A stretch of 64,000 nucleotides of DNA from Taxawa tesnikishii (nom. ined.) (taxonomy: Eukaryota > Ascomycota > Dothideomycetes > Dothideales): positions 310,001-374,000 of the forward strand of contig JAPDRO010000011.1 in assembly GCA_030247885.1 (NCBI GenBank), in the 5' to 3' direction. The position numbers and the translations under genes were made by a program. This document shows, one piece after another, positions 43,750-55,991 of the stretch; within the stretch, counting starts at the first letter, position 1; each line of letters begins with the position of its first letter. Below the pieces are notes generated by a model, which was given only the letters and a program-made list of their open reading frames with translations, had not been told where the DNA came from and did not search any database.

Positions 43750-45079
43750 ATGAGCAATTACGATATGCCACACAACTACGGTATGCCGTTTCCTCTCCCT
43801 AACCACATATCTGCTCCCGAACGCTGCAATCATCCTCACCTCTTTCTGAGGTGCGGACGGAGGTGCGACGATACTGGTTACTAACGGTATGCTTGCTCTC
43901 TAGTCGAAGGTAGCGTTTGGTTCTACGCGCCCAAGAAAGTGGCACCGATCGTCTTCGCGGTCCTGTTCGGCATCTCTGGCTGTGTGCACGCATGGCAGAC
44001 CGTGTAAGCCCATACCATCCTCGTCGAGCTGGAGATACTTACGCGAGAGGGTACAGGAGATACAAGTCTTGGCGCGTCACGCTCCTCCTGCCATGGTCAG
44101 CCGCGCTCTTCGTGGCGGGTTTCGCGGTCCGTGAAGTGGGTGCCCATCACAAGGATGACCTGGGCCTGTTAATCGCGAGCACCGTGCTCGTTCTTTCGGG
44201 ACCGTGAGCTTCATTCTCCTTTCTTGTAGGAGAACCGTGGAAAGCACACTGACAACGAAAAGGCCCGTCTACTCCGGCGCAGACTACTTCATCCTCGGCA
44301 GCATTCTGTATTACATCCCTTACCTCTCTCCCATTCACCCCGGACGCGTCGTGACCACGTTCGTTGGCATCGACCTAATCATCGAGATACTCATCGGCAA
44401 CGGCGCCGCCAAAACCGTCAATAACACCCTAAACCCTTCCGAGATCCGCGCCGGACAGATCCTCGTCAAGACTGCACTTATCATGCAAGCAGTAGCTTTC
44501 ATCGGGCTGGTCGCCATTGCCCTAATCTTCCACATCCGCGCCGCTTCGAGGGGCTTGCTGAACCGCAACCTGAAGATCGTGCTGTACACACTTTACGCCA
44601 GTTGCGCCCTCATCTTCGCCCGCTGCATCTATCGCATCGCAGAATACTTTGAAGGTTGGACCGGCACCTTGTATACGCACGAAGCCTACTTCTGGGTCTT
44701 CGAGGCCGGGCTCATGCTCGCCAACAGCGTCCTCCTGAATGTCTTACACCCCGGCAGGTATCTGCCGCGGTCCAACAGGGTCTACTTAGGCCGCGACGGG
44801 AGCACAGAGTACGTCGGACCGGGGTGGAAGGACCCAAGGCGCTGGTGGTGGACGGTGCTTGATCCTTTCGATCTGTATGGAGTCATCAAGGGGAGGGATA
44901 AGAAGTCCGAGTTTTGGAACGATGAGACCGCTGAGGTGTATACGGGGCAGGAGATCCGGAGGGGGAAGAACGAGGGAGGGTGGAGGTGCTGGAGGGATAG
45001 GCCGCTGTGGGCCCTGCTGCTGGATCCGCTTCATCTCTATGGCGATCGAGGTTGGATTGCCAAGGGGTACATCGCTTGA
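43750..45079 (+). CDS. RTA1-domain membrane protein (lipid-translocating exporter family)
   Basis: This seven-helix fungal membrane protein belongs to the RTA1/RSB1 family, members of which affect 7-aminocholesterol resistance and sphingoid-base export. Exons are 43750-43780, 43904-44003, 44057-44203 and 44263-45079, giving 364 aa. In-frame ATG 43684 would add 22 residues. Helices run from VAPIVFAVLFGISGCVHAWQ through PWSAALFVAGFAVREVGAHH, LGLLIASTVLVLSGPPVYSG, VTTFVGIDLIIEILIGNGAA and LIMQAVAFIGLVAIALIFHI to IVLYTLYASCALIFARCIYR and WVFEAGLMLANSVLLNVLHP. FARCIYRIAEYFEG and HEAYFWVFEA are the family signatures. The tail after HPGRYLPR is unusually long (about 100 residues) and carries two similar blocks, VLDPFDLYGV and LLDPLHLYGD. 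Confidence 0.9.
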
Positions 45080-45732
45080 GGAAATCTGAGGAGGTTGCTC
45101 CGGCAGTACTCATGCACCCGGAAGGCTTGAAGGATCAGAAGGTTGGGAACACCGTTCATGGCCGGGTGGAGGAAGTCGCTTGAGGCAATGCCGGCGATAT
45201 GCATGGTGCTTGTACGGGGACCGTCTTCCAGAGGGATTTCGTTCTCGGTCGTGTTGTTTGAACAAATTGAGCAAGGAGCTGATGTCGAGTACGGTCAGTT
45301 TTTTTACAGAGTTTCTATACCTTCTGTATCGGAGAGTTGGGCCCTGTTGGTGTTAGTAGCGTAACAATCCCCTCCGAATTTGTTAGCAACACCCGCCCTA
45401 AGTGGGATCGATGGTATATATAGGTAACCGTTAACTGCGCAAAGAAACGCAAGTACAAACGCTAGATACCAAACATCAAACATACCAGAGCGCGAACTAC
45501 ACAGAGTCACAAAAAACCACAGACCAGAACAGAAGGAAGCTGCTACTCCCATAACAAGCCTCACCAATACCGACTGCAGCGGTTTCAGCTGTATGTGTGA
45601 AGTTTGACGACGTAGAATGGCATGTGGTCCGTGGGTATCTAAGGAAGCAAACACGTAAAGAAACGGCAACGAGCTTCGCAGGACCCTCACCCTATCCATA
45701 GCTTTCATGAATCGTCCAGAAAGGTCCCCATA
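45080..45732. other. intergenic, convergent 3' flanks
   Basis: Between convergent RTA1 and MFS genes. A minus-strand frame with hydrophobic stretches (45304-45708) is probably chance. Confidence 0.5.
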
Positions 45733-47447
45733 TTAAAGCACATAGCGGTACATGGGTCCGTAATTCTCCACTCCCTGAGCGGCCTCGGCCTCGGCCTGTC
45801 CCTTCCCTCCCTCCTCGACCGCTGTCGCGGCTCTCCTCCTCTGCTCCTCAACGGTCCCGTACTTCTTGTCCAGCTTCCGGTTCTCCCATGCCAGCAGCGT
45901 TCGCAGTCCTAGCGCTAACAGTGTAGTAAAGAACATGAAGCCCGCGCAGACGGCCTGGCCGGTAACATATCTCGGACCGTCCGAGGTCGGGTAGATTCGG
46001 GTTCCGAGCAAAGGTCCGCACTGGCCGACCAGGTTAAGAAGGACGAAGCCAACGCCACGGCGGGTGTCGGAGCCTTGGTTGTTGGAGACCCAGGGAAGGA
46101 TGTTGGCGATACAAGGGAACACTCCCGCGGCGGCGAGAAAAGTACCGAGGTAGCGTGGCGCGACGGCAGTCGTGGTAGCAAGCAAGACGTACCCAACTGC
46201 GCCAATGATGGACATGACGATGATGACCAGGCCACGCTGCTGTGTCTTGTCGGCGACCCAAGTGGTACCGATGGTCAGCAGGAAGGAAAGGAAGTAGGGC
46301 GGGGCGGACAACCCTTGCGCCGTCACGGCCGTGTAGCCCATCTCCTTGATGATCGTGGGCAAGAAGACGGGAAGGGAGGAAAAGGAGACATTGCAGGAAA
46401 AGTACATCAGCGCCGTGAACCAGGCCTTGATGTCGATCAGCGCCAGACCAACGTCCTTCCAGTTGATGCTGCCGATGCGCTCCCCGCCGCCGGTTTGCCG
46501 CACACCGCGAGCGAGAGCGACGCGCTTCTCATCCTCGTTGAGGAACCGAGCTTGGTGTGGCGTGTCTGGTAGGAAGAAGAACGCGATGGGCGCAACGACA
46601 ATAGTCGGCAGACCTTCGACCAGGAACAAAAGCCGCCAGCTGGCGATGGACGGGTGGCCTGAAGTAATTCCGTAGGCTAGAGCTCCGGCGAAGCATGTCG
46701 CAAGCGGTGCGGCCGACAGGAAAACCCCACTTCTGAAGCCCAGCTCGTGACGCAAGTAGAAGAAGCTGAGGAGATAGGGGATACCAGGTCCATACGCTGC
46801 CTCGAACACACCGAGGAGGAAGCGCAAAGCCATCTCACCTATAACAAACGTGAGTAAAATGCAGCTGGACCGGCTTCAAACGCATCATCTTACCGCCCCA
46901 GCTGTAGGTGCCAGCCTGCACGGTCGAGATGAGACCCCAGCCAAAGATGGCAAACGTGCCCCAGATGTGCGGCTTCAATCGCTTCCACATTAGCACCTGC
47001 CATTGGAAGGTGATGTAGGAGATGTAAAAGATGGTAAGCAGCCAGTCATAACGGTCTCCAGTCAGACTCAGATCATCCGCCATTCCCGCAATTCGAGCAT
47101 TTCTGGAGTGAGGTTAGCGTATGTTCGGCCGCCGTAGACGGAGAGCAATCTACACACCCGATGTTCGAGCGGTCGAGGAAGGACAGGAGGTCTGTATCAC
47201 ATCAGTCACGTGTCAGATGGAGAGTTCCAGATCTGAGCTTACACAGAACCATTACCAGGGGAAGCAGGTTGTAGTCTAGTTTCCGGACAACGCGCCTCTC
47301 CAGCTCAGGGTCGATGGCATGCCGAACATGGTCAGGCACAGGTCCACTTTCGAGCTTGCTGGTCTCATAGCTCTTCTCGGTGCCTGGTTCCGCAAGGTCG
47401 ACTGCGGTGGGAGGCGGCTGGTTGCGCGAAGCACCAAACAAGCCCAT
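45733..47447 (-). CDS. MFS transporter, anion:cation symporter (Dal5-like) family
   Basis: This 12-helix plasma-membrane permease resembles yeast allantoate/ureidosuccinate permease Dal5 and related carboxylate or vitamin transporters. Exons are 47243-47447, 47158-47191, 46894-47102 and 45733-46838, giving 517 aa in phase. Family features are ELERRVVRKLDYNLLPLVMV, YLLSFLDRSNIGNARIAGM, RYDWLLTIFYISYITFQW, LRFLLGVFEAAYGPGIPYLL and SFFYLRHELGFRSGVFLSAA. The hydrophilic central loop holds FLPDTPHQARFLNEDEKRVA. The C-terminal half has VIIVMSIIGAVGYVLLATT and a Glu-rich tail. The second exon is only 34 nt. The substrate cannot be read from sequence. Confidence 0.92.
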
Positions 47448-48477
47448 TTTGACTCAACCTTTTCTGCTGCTGCACCGGCTCTTCCAGAGGCTATTGACCA
47501 GGACAGCAAGCAAAAGCCGCAAGGCCTAGAGAGGAGGAAAGGGAGGTATGTACGAGACGGGAAAAACTTCAGGAATGACTTGCGCGGACATGCCACCCTT
47601 ATAATGCAGGGCACCGTGCCCGGCCCGACAGCGATTGAGCATTTGGGGAGCACGTCCGATGACGCGCGATTGGTGGGTCTGGTCTTGGGGACGCATTCGC
47701 ATTGTGGAGAAACGAAGCTGGAGATGTGATTGCCAACCATTCCTAGTAGAGGAAAGATCACCACTGCACGTCGGAGAGAAAGTGCGACGATTTGCGCTGC
47801 ATTGCAGCCCCGAATGCCGCTTACGTACCACGACCCATTGATCTTTGTCGCGTTGGCATGTTGGCAAGTCACACTCTATTCCTTCGTATCTATGTGCCTT
47901 GAAGAAGCGCTCAAATGCCGAGTGGCGGTCGAGAAAACACGATGCGAGGAAGTCAGGCAAGATGCGTGGAGCAAAGTTTTTCCCGAGCCTAAACAAAGCC
48001 AAGTCGTTGGTTGGAGGCTTGTCTCATTGTCTGCGGCCGTCCCGGACAATCGTTTATCCCGCCGACTTATCCGTTTTGCTCTGGGTGAGCCTTGGCACAA
48101 GGAAACGAATCTACCAGGACGCTGGTACCATTTCGACAACGCCTCTCCACAAGCACATGCCTATGGCACTGGAAACCCTTGTTTTGGAGTGCATGGCTTC
48201 GCGGTAAGCATTGCCCTGTAGATGTTTCAGATGCGCCAACCACTCGCCTTCTCTCGTGGAGTGTCACATTCAGCAATGCAATCTCGTCCACGGTCATTCA
48301 ACCCGGTTCGCGCTCTCTCCTCCTCGTCTTGTGTCCCTTTGCGCATTCCCTAGCATGTACAAACGGACTACAGGCCATCAAAGCGTGGCAAGCAATTACA
48401 GGAAGCTTGCGCAGATGGCGTCAAACCCCATTGACGCTCTCCTCAGCTTCGCGAGCAGCCCGAACACATCGACAGTC
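47448..48477. other. intergenic
   Basis: The MFS promoter and about 1 kb without a recognised gene. Confidence 0.5.
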
Positions 48478-48786
48478 ATGCGCCTCACCTCCGTTGTTGG
48501 CTTGCTCGCCGCTGCCACTTCAGTCACCGCATCTGCAATCTTCCCCGACAGCCCGCGACACGATGCTGTGGCGCCGTGCTTGTCCTGCAGCTTGCGCGAT
48601 CGGCTGTCGCAACCTGCGTTGATTTCACATGAACTGGAGACGAAAGTATGGGGAGGGACTGACGGTCGCGCGGAAGTGCTGCACCAACATACACTGTCCA
48701 GATCTGTGTTACTGAGAACTCCGAGAAGGGAGTTCTTGAGAGCATCTCAATGTTATGAAAGGGAGGAGGAGGAGGTGGAAAGGTGA
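48478..48786 (+). CDS. candidate small secreted protein, unrecognised
   Basis: This is a 102-codon frame starting MRLTSVVGLLAAATSVTASA, a convincing signal peptide with an Ala-x-Ala cut. A short mature part of about 80 residues follows, with three Cys (two in APCLSCSL) and an acidic, Glu-rich end. It could instead be the first exon of a longer secreted protein or a chance frame. No splice continuation or family match was found. The same frame is open upstream, to an ATG at 48211, but the signal peptide supports the later start. Confidence 0.3.
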   Translation: MRLTSVVGLLAAATSVTASAIFPDSPRHDAVAPCLSCSLRDRLSQPALISHELETKVWGGTDGRAEVLHQHTLSRSVLLRTPRREFLRASQCYEREEEEVER

Positions 48787-49225
48787 TGATCGGGCTTTCG
48801 GGACCAAGCTAAGCCAGGCGACGAGGGCTCGGCGTAATTGGTTTCTGCCTTGGTTGCCCGTCCGTACGAATGCACTGAACAGAAAACACCGAAGGCTCGC
48901 CTTGTAACGTTTCGCTTGATGCCATGTGATCTTGTGTAGGTGGGTCAGAGGTCTGTTCATACACCGGGTGCATGTTCCATGGTAAAAGATGAAAGCGTCG
49001 TTCGGGGCTCCTTGCCTCAGACTTGCTGTAAGCATTCCGAACCTCCCGCAAGCATCCTGTGTCTCATCGGTTCTTTCGTATCCTCTCTGTACAATGCAAT
49101 CGTCCGTCACAGCCTTCTATAGTTATGCGCCAAGCTCCTCGCTTTCTCAAGATCCAAAATCTTCCAAATCTTATCCGTGAACCAAGCCATCCCAGGGGAA
49201 TCTTCGTCTTAGCTTCACCCCGCTC
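48787..49225. other. intergenic
   Basis: The 3' flank of the WSC gene and of the candidate secreted ORF. Nothing else was seen. Confidence 0.5.
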
Positions 49226-49817
49226 TTACAGTCCAAACACAAAGCCCAGCGTCAACACTGCAGCGCCGATACAATACATGAGAGCACCTTCCTTCCCTGT
49301 CAGGCCCGCGGCACTGGACGCCGACTTGTCCGTCAGGTTGTACAGACTGAGCGCGAGAGGACCACCACAGAGCTCGCTAGTGTTCCCTGAGCATCCGTAG
49401 GAGCATGCCGTGGCGTTCAATTCAGTGCTCTGAGCGTTCAGGTACGGAGCGCACCAGCACTCGCGGCCGTATTCGAGGCCTGCGTACCGGATGCCGCTGA
49501 TCTTGGAGCAGAAGTCCATGCAGTTCGCGGTCGTCATGTTGTTGCTTGCTGTCTGCAGGCGCGTACGTCAGAGGTTGTCAATGTGAAGGAGATTTGGGCA
49601 TCAATACCATATTCCCGACCAAAGCGCGGACGTTGTTTCCGTTGGAGTAGCCGGTTGTCTCGTTGTAGCATCCCGCGAAGGTGAAGCCTTTGCTGCCAGC
49701 ACCTTCAACAGCGCCGGTTGGCGCGGGGTGAGGGTCAGCAAGGGAGGTGGTGGACTGCGCTGAGACGAGGGCGAAAAGGGCGGCAATGAGCGCGAAGATG
49801 GCAAGACGGGTGGACAT
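49226..49817 (-). CDS. WSC-domain secreted, probably GPI-anchored protein
   Basis: This short cell-surface protein has one WSC domain, a carbohydrate-binding module found in wall stress sensors. Exons are 49608-49817 and 49226-49552, giving 178 aa. The signal peptide is MSTRLAIFALIAALFALVSA. The WSC domain (about residues 45-135) has the expected Cys pattern: GFTFAGCYNETTGYS, ANCMDFCSKISGIRYAGLEY, GRECWCAPYL, ATACSYGCSGNTSELCGG and PLALSLYNL. The C-terminus ends in KEGALMYCIGAAVLTLGFVF, a hydrophobic tail preceded by small residues, consistent with a GPI-attachment signal. It has no long Ser/Thr mucin region and no cytosolic tail, so it is unlikely to be a full Wsc1-type signalling sensor. 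Confidence 0.9.
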
Positions 49818-51125
49818 TTCTGCTGTTGTGTCCGGTTACTTGAACGAGTGACACGAGGTTGAACAATGTACGATAGGTAACTGATTGGAAATAGAGACGA
49901 ACAAAAGAAGAAGATGCAAAGAGAAGATGGAACACAGAGAATGATGATAGACTCAAGGACCGTATAACTCTCAGCTACGCCAGACCCTCTACAAAATAAA
50001 CGGAAGCGGGTTTAGCTTCGGTAGAGCCGTAGATCCTGTCTCATCCGGAGTGGAGAAAAGCCACAAGCGCTCAACAAGCGCCTATAAATAACCCTGCCCC
50101 TTGCATGTGAAAAGGTACCGTTCTTTTTTTCTGCACGATTATTGTCCTCTCTAGAGAACATATGTATTACGTTGATTTCACATACACTTGTGGTTGCTAT
50201 GCCGAACGAATAACGAGCTATTGGCTCGCCTCCTCTCGCATTGGTCGCTCAACTTTTGGCGAATTCTAACCTCTCAATACCCCTTTTCAGCTTGGCAACA
50301 GCTGTTTGAGCCAGCCAGCCGGCCAGCCAGCCAGCCACAAGTACAGGGACGCGTCTTCTGACAAGGGTAGCCGCAGAGCTCGATGTTACGAACAGAACAA
50401 GGGACTTGGTTAAACTCCGCCTTCGACATCTACACAACAATGGACATCCGTTTTCATTGCATAACTTTTCTCATAGAGACAACGGGTACCTGAGGCTGCC
50501 GACTGGTGAACTGAGACTTCAATCGGTCACGATGTGGGAGTCCTCTTTACTGAATTGCAAGAATGGTATCTAGGCTAAGAAACCCACAAAACCCATATCT
50601 TACACACAATCTCTTCTCATTAAACTGCTTGATGCTCTCGCCGCGTCTGCAATATCTTTGAGTCGTGGACTTTAACTTCGACCCAACAACTTTCTGAACG
50701 CACTCGTACGCATCCCTGTTCGCTCCCCTTCTCTTATACAGTGGATGCGAGACAGGAGTATGCTGATGTGCAGTTTCCCATGCTCGAGTCAAAGTATCTC
50801 TGCCAGACTTTCCTTTTCGGAGTTGTTGCGTTATACCATTGGATGTGAAGGTGCAGGTCACTCAAGGGCCGGACATTCAGATCCATCTCGTCCCAGTAAC
50901 AAAACGATAGGACGGTCGTGGGACCGACTGCCCGACCTGAACGTGTCGTACCGACTGCGTAGCTTGCAGTGCGTCTTGCGTTACCTGATAAGTTCCATTG
51001 TCGAGGTTGTCTTCTCATTCTGCGAAAACCTGCTTCTTACAATTTCGCCTCAGAGCAAAACTGTGCGGAACTTCCTCAATACGTTGCGTACTCCCAGGGC
51101 TCGCAGTGACAGTTCCGTGCAAATC
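49818..51125. other. intergenic
   Basis: About 1.3 kb without a recognised gene. A short GCCA/GCCG tetranucleotide repeat lies at about 50310-50337. Confidence 0.5.
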
Positions 51126-52691
51126 CTAGGAGCTTGGTTTCCGGAGTTTGCTCTTCAGTCTCGAAAGTAGCGGTCTCTGTTTCACGACAACCTGTTCACC
51201 CGAAGAAGCAGTCGAGACGGTAGCGGCCGTGTTTTTCCCCGTCAATTGCTTGCACTTCCCATTCATAGGATTCTCGCTCCATGGCGATCTGCGCAACGCA
51301 TCTTCCACATCCTTCACTGCATCGTACCCATACAGCCACTCCTGAACACCCGGACAGGTCCAGCGGCTGGGAAACGGGGCCGTGACCTCTTTGCCCAGCT
51401 GTCTCAAAAATGTTGCGTCTCGCGCCTCCTGCTCGATACCGTCGGGAAGGTGGAAATCGTACCGCTGATTAAGGGTCTCTTTCAGCACGGCTTGCCCACG
51501 CGTCTTGCGCAGTCGTTCGTAGAGATGGAGCGCATGCGGAAGCTGTGCTTTGCTCGTCAGTTTGCCCAGCAAAGTGCCGAGTACGACGCCGTCCTCAAGG
51601 GAAGAGTTAGCTTCCTGGCCTAGACAGGGGAGCATTGGATGGCAGGATTCGCCCGCCAGCACGAGGTTGGAGTCGGAGTTGGCCCAGCGCTGTAGCTCTT
51701 CGTAATGCATCAGACTGCGTTTGTCGACTGTATCGACGTGGTCCAGGATCTTTTCTAATATCGGATCCCAGCCTGCGAGTAGCTCGCGCATCTCTCCAAT
51801 GGCGTCGACGCTCTTGGGGATGGCAGTTTCGACAAAAAGTGTCAGGCTGTATGCAGATCCGTTCCGCAGCGAATAGCCAACTGCGTGTATACCTGGTCCA
51901 ATCCAGAAGTGAACCTCTGGATATCTGATCAGAGTCCTGAGTTTCTCGTCCAGCACATGATCGATTGGAAGAGCAGCCCTGTAAATGTGCGTTCCATTTG
52001 GCTTGGGCGAAACCCTCTGACCCGGGAGGCCTCTCCGTGTCACAGAGCAGAGACCATCGGCGCCGATTACTAGGTCGCCCGTGAAGAGTTTTCCGGATGC
52101 GGTTGCGACCTCCGGGCCAGCGAACTCGCTGATGCTCGATGTTGGCAGGTCGATCGATATCACCTCTTCGTCGAATCGGAATCGGACTCCGAGCTCCTTC
52201 GCTCGCGTGTACAGAACGCGTTGGAGGTCGCTTCGAAACACATCGAAGAACGGTGCGCTGTATTTAGCTTCCATATTTTTGTCAAAGTCGCGTTCTCGTG
52301 CCAGGAGTGCGCCATTGTACCTGTGGATGCTGAACACGGTCGGAGTGGCTGTGGCTTCCCATAGCTGTGAGAGGACGCCCCAGTGTTCCAGTAACCGTGC
52401 GCCGTTCGGTGTGATCTGGACTGCCGCTCCTGTATCCTGTAGTCGCTGAGAAGTTGATTTCACCGAACGAACTGGACAGAGGCAAGAGCCTACCTCAATA
52501 ACGTCCAAAGCGGACTCTAACACGGTGACTGCATGACCGTGAAGCGCGCAGGTTATTGCCGTCGCAAGTCCGCTCAATCCAGCTCCGTTGACAATGATAT
52601 CGAGGCGTGCACTCGACGCATTCTACCGACAACGTCAGAAGAGCGATCGCACGGGTTGCGTGTAAGCATGCATAGCGCGATTACGAACCAT
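51126..52691 (-). CDS. FAD-dependent aromatic monooxygenase (salicylate hydroxylase-like)
   Basis: This is a predicted flavoprotein hydroxylase of the FAD_binding_3/PHBH group. Main exons are 52494-52622 and 51126-52436, plus a minimal first exon with ATG 52689-52691 that is only inferred (the donor would be GTTCGT). Length is about 480 aa. Motifs are DIIVNGAGLSGLATAI (GxGxxG dinucleotide fold), GAAVQITPNGARLLEHWGV, DLVIGADGLCSVTRR (DG motif) and LVLAGESCHPMLPCLGQEA with SSLEDGVVLG. The third motif normally reads GD-A-H-P; here Asp is replaced by Glu (GESCHP). The C-terminal tail is basic (PLLSRLKSKLRK). The 57-nt intron at 52437-52493 is in phase and free of stops, so retention would add 19 residues next to the cofactor fold. 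The aromatic substrate is unknown. No pathway partner lies adjacent. Confidence 0.85.
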
Positions 52692-53888
52692 GTCAAAGAC
52701 GTTGCGCAAACGGATACACACGAGCGTTATACATATAAGACATGCGCTTGAAAAAACATGGATTGACTCGGAAGCACAAACGCTCGCGCGGCAGTAGTAG
52801 GAACGGAAGCAAACGAAAGGAAGGGGAGAAACTGGAAAAAGGGAAAGGCAGCCAGCTCACATGTCGGAAAGGTAGCAGGAGGTAAATTAGGATAATTGCC
52901 TGGGTTAAGCCACTCGTGCAGTGCCTAGAACAATGGCCTCTCCCGATTCAGTGGAATCTCATGGGTGTGAGCATCGCGTGTTTCAAGCCATCTCGTCGGA
53001 TTTCCCGAGCATCCCTCGGCTCGCCAGGCGCTCCGAAAGCGCGGAGAAGCCGCGGGCCATGCCACATGGGCTTGCTTGCCCTAACCTCCCCGAGTCAGTC
53101 CATGTCCCTTTGTCGTACAAGTTGCAGACCCGCAAGCAGTAAGGGAGAAGCAGAACCAACGTCCATTCATCTTGCTTGCGTATGTCTGCATAGACGCCGT
53201 ACGACTAGCGAACGGAGCAAAGGCCCGCCTTGCGCTTCCCGAAGACTTTCCTCTCGGATCGTGCCTCAAATCGTGCCTCAGATCGAGTCGCACCGCATCC
53301 GGCATGCGAGACCGTTGTGGAGTTCTGAGCTATGGCACGATGTTTAGTCCGTCCGTCTCCCGGATTCCACTTCCCCTCCCACAAAGCGGATAAGAAAACC
53401 GGCATGGAGACGTCAACAGAAGGAGTGTGGTGGAGTAAAGACGTCCGCTTCGAATTTCACGTCTTGGGTCGTCCGTTATGATCACAACAAGACACAGCGA
53501 ACCGTGTGTACTTTTCTGGCCACTCATATCTTCTCGGACTTCGCTGAAGCAAAAGAGTGACAAACACGCTCAACAACGAGGATTCCCATATGGTCACCCA
53601 CAATAGTACTGACTCGTCGGTCGACTGGTTGAGTGCAGGAGAGCGGACGGGATCCTCTGTTTTCAGCCGCCTATGGTCCAACGTGGAAGCATTTGGCGTC
53701 GGGAAAAAACATACAAACCGATGTTTGGTGGCGGAATGCCCCTGCGAGGCATCTGGACAGCGCGTCAAGAGACCAATGACTACCGTTTTACAGAACAGCA
53801 ATGTTCAGCGCAAACACGTTCAACATCAACCAAGTAGAGATTCATTCAAACATCTCATCTAATTAGAGAAGACCCGAGAGGCCAACTT
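52692..53888. other. intergenic
   Basis: About 1.2 kb. A small direct repeat (ATCGTGCCTCA, two copies) lies near 53256-53282. No gene recognised. Confidence 0.5.
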
Positions 53889-55991
53889 CTACACTCTATG
53901 ACTCTCATCCCTCTTCTCCGCACCGATCCTTCCGCCCTCACTCTTGTGCGAGTGCGCAATACTCAACGCCCTAATCGGGTTCGCGCTCGTCTCATCCGCC
54001 TTGATAGCCTTCTCGCCATATTGCTCCAGCTCGTTCATGCTCTCCTCGGTCTTGTTGTATCTGCTGTACAGGGCCCAGAAAATAAATCCTGCAATCAGAC
54101 ACGCGACCGCCAGACCCGTGTACATCCAGACGAGCTTGGGGTCCTCTGCTGTTGGGGAGAGCGCAGCGCCGAGCGCAGCTCCGAAGGCATTGGTGAGAAG
54201 GAACATGCTCATGATAAAGGACTTCATGCTGGGCGGGGCCTTCGTGAAGGCGTACTCCAGACCAGTGATCGAGGCGAAGATCTCGCTCAAACCAATAAGC
54301 AGGTAAGCTGGGGTTTGGACGGCGACGTGGACCTTGTTGGGGGCGTAGTTGCCGTCCGGAAGAAGACCCGCATCGCAGTTGAGTGGAGAGCTGTAGCAGG
54401 GTGGCGCATTGTAGATGAGCTGCTGAACACCGGCAGCGTAGGCCATGGATCCGGCGGCGAGGATGAAGCCCCAGAAGATACGCGTAATGGGCTTGAATTG
54501 AATGCCAATCTTGCGCAGGAAGGGATAAAAGAGGTAGTCGCAGATAGGAATGAAGACAATGATTGTGATAGGATCAATGTTCTGCATGATGTCGTTGGGG
54601 ATGCCGTGGAGCTCCATTTGGCCGGCTTGAGAGATGAAGTTGTTAAGCTGCATAGTACGTCAGCATCCGTTTCGCATGGAATTGTAGCGGCTGGATTGCA
54701 AAGCTGCGAACGTGGAACGGCATAGAACCTAGACATGGAGCAAAGCTAGACTTACCATCTGAGAGTAGACCACCCAGTAGATTGGGTAGAAGAGGAAGAC
54801 CTTGCATGCGACAACCGCACGCTTGAGCTCATCCACGAAAAGGCTATCCCAAGTAATAGCGTTCTTGACTCCGAACTCCGCAGCATACTCCGGCTTAGCG
54901 GCATCCAGGTTGCCCTTGTTCTTCAAACCAATCCAGAGAACCTTGAAAGCAGAGGGGATGATAGAACCCTTTGGTGGACGAACGATGTACTTCCTCTTTC
55001 CAGCAATCAGAGTACCAAACCCGACGATGAACATCAGGAAGGGCAGTAAGTAAGCGCTCCAGAACCCGACGTGAAGCTCCAGCTCGGTTGTGGCGATTGC
55101 GGACAGACTGCCAACGTTGATGCAGAGGTAGAAGACCATGTAGATCCTCTGAATCGTGACAGCTGGGTCGACAATGACACGCTCGCCGGACTTGAGTGTC
55201 TTGACGTAGGCCTTGGTGTGCTGGTACTGCTCTGCGATGAGTGGAGATACGTTACTCTTGATCCCACCAGTCCCCAATCCGATAACAATCATGGCTGCAA
55301 CGAGACCACCGAGGGCGGCACCGTTCTCGATGGCGACGGGGAGAGAGGTAAGGAAGAGGATGATGAGTCCGACCATGTAGATGATGGCGAAGTAGAAAAT
55401 GGTCCAATATTTGCCAAGGTACTGGTCCGCGACAATTGCACCAATGCTACAATCATTATCAGTAAAACATTCAGCTTTGACGCATGATGCTTGTGGAAGC
55501 GTACATAGGCGTGACATAACACCAGAACTGGAAGAAGTTGGTCAAGCCAGTAGCGCCCTGCTGGTCCAGTCCGATGGCTCCTGGCAATCCGTTGGGGTCG
55601 TGGTAGCTGTTGGAGATGTAGTTCTGGAAGGGGCCGGAGAGACCGTAGTATGCGAAACGTTCGCAAAGCTCGACCACGGCGACCAGGAATGCGGACCAGG
55701 GCAGCTTATCGGACACCTTCCTCAGCGTCTGCTTCTCCTCCTCTGTAGGGCCGTCGCCGTCCACAGAGTAGTGGCTCCCGGTGTCGGCAGCCGCGGTCGC
55801 AGTCGCAGCTTCGGGCTTGGTGTCAACGCCACCCGGCCTTGTACCACCAGCCATATCCTGGTGGTCGTTCAATCTCGGCTCGACTTCTGTCGCATGGAAT
55901 CTTGAAGTATCAAGTCAGTACCCGCTAGATCAAGAATGCCTCTAGAAGTCAACACATACTGCGCAGTGATATCCTCCCGCGCCATAGCCAT
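53889..55991 (-). CDS. ptr2: PTR2-type proton-coupled di/tripeptide transporter
   Basis: This is a POT/PTR2 family permease of the plasma membrane. Exons are 55960-55991, 55505-55900, 54756-55446 and 53889-54647, giving 625 aa in phase. Signatures are ELCERFAYYGLSGPFQNYIS (ExxERFxYY proton-coupling motif), FWCYVTPIIGAIVADQYLGK, GLGTGGIKSNVSPLIAEQYQ, MVFYLCINVGSLSAIAT, VFLFYPIYWVVYSQM and DPITIIVFIPICDYLFYP. The central hydrophilic loop between helices 6 and 7 and the Lys/Glu-rich tail (GRIGAEKRDESHRV) are usual for fungal Ptr2. The start is chosen at MAMAREDITAQ. The frame is also open upstream to ATG 56120 or 56147, which would add a basic leader of about 45 residues. Confidence 0.93.

Noticed and set aside
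45304..45708. 134-codon minus-strand frame with hydrophobic stretches downstream of the MFS gene
   Set aside because: It lies in the probable 3' UTR, has no recognisable family and no splice support.
50310..50337. GCCA/GCCG repeat as a possible CRISPR-like or satellite array
   Set aside because: A short simple tetranucleotide tract with no spacers; a microsatellite is sufficient.
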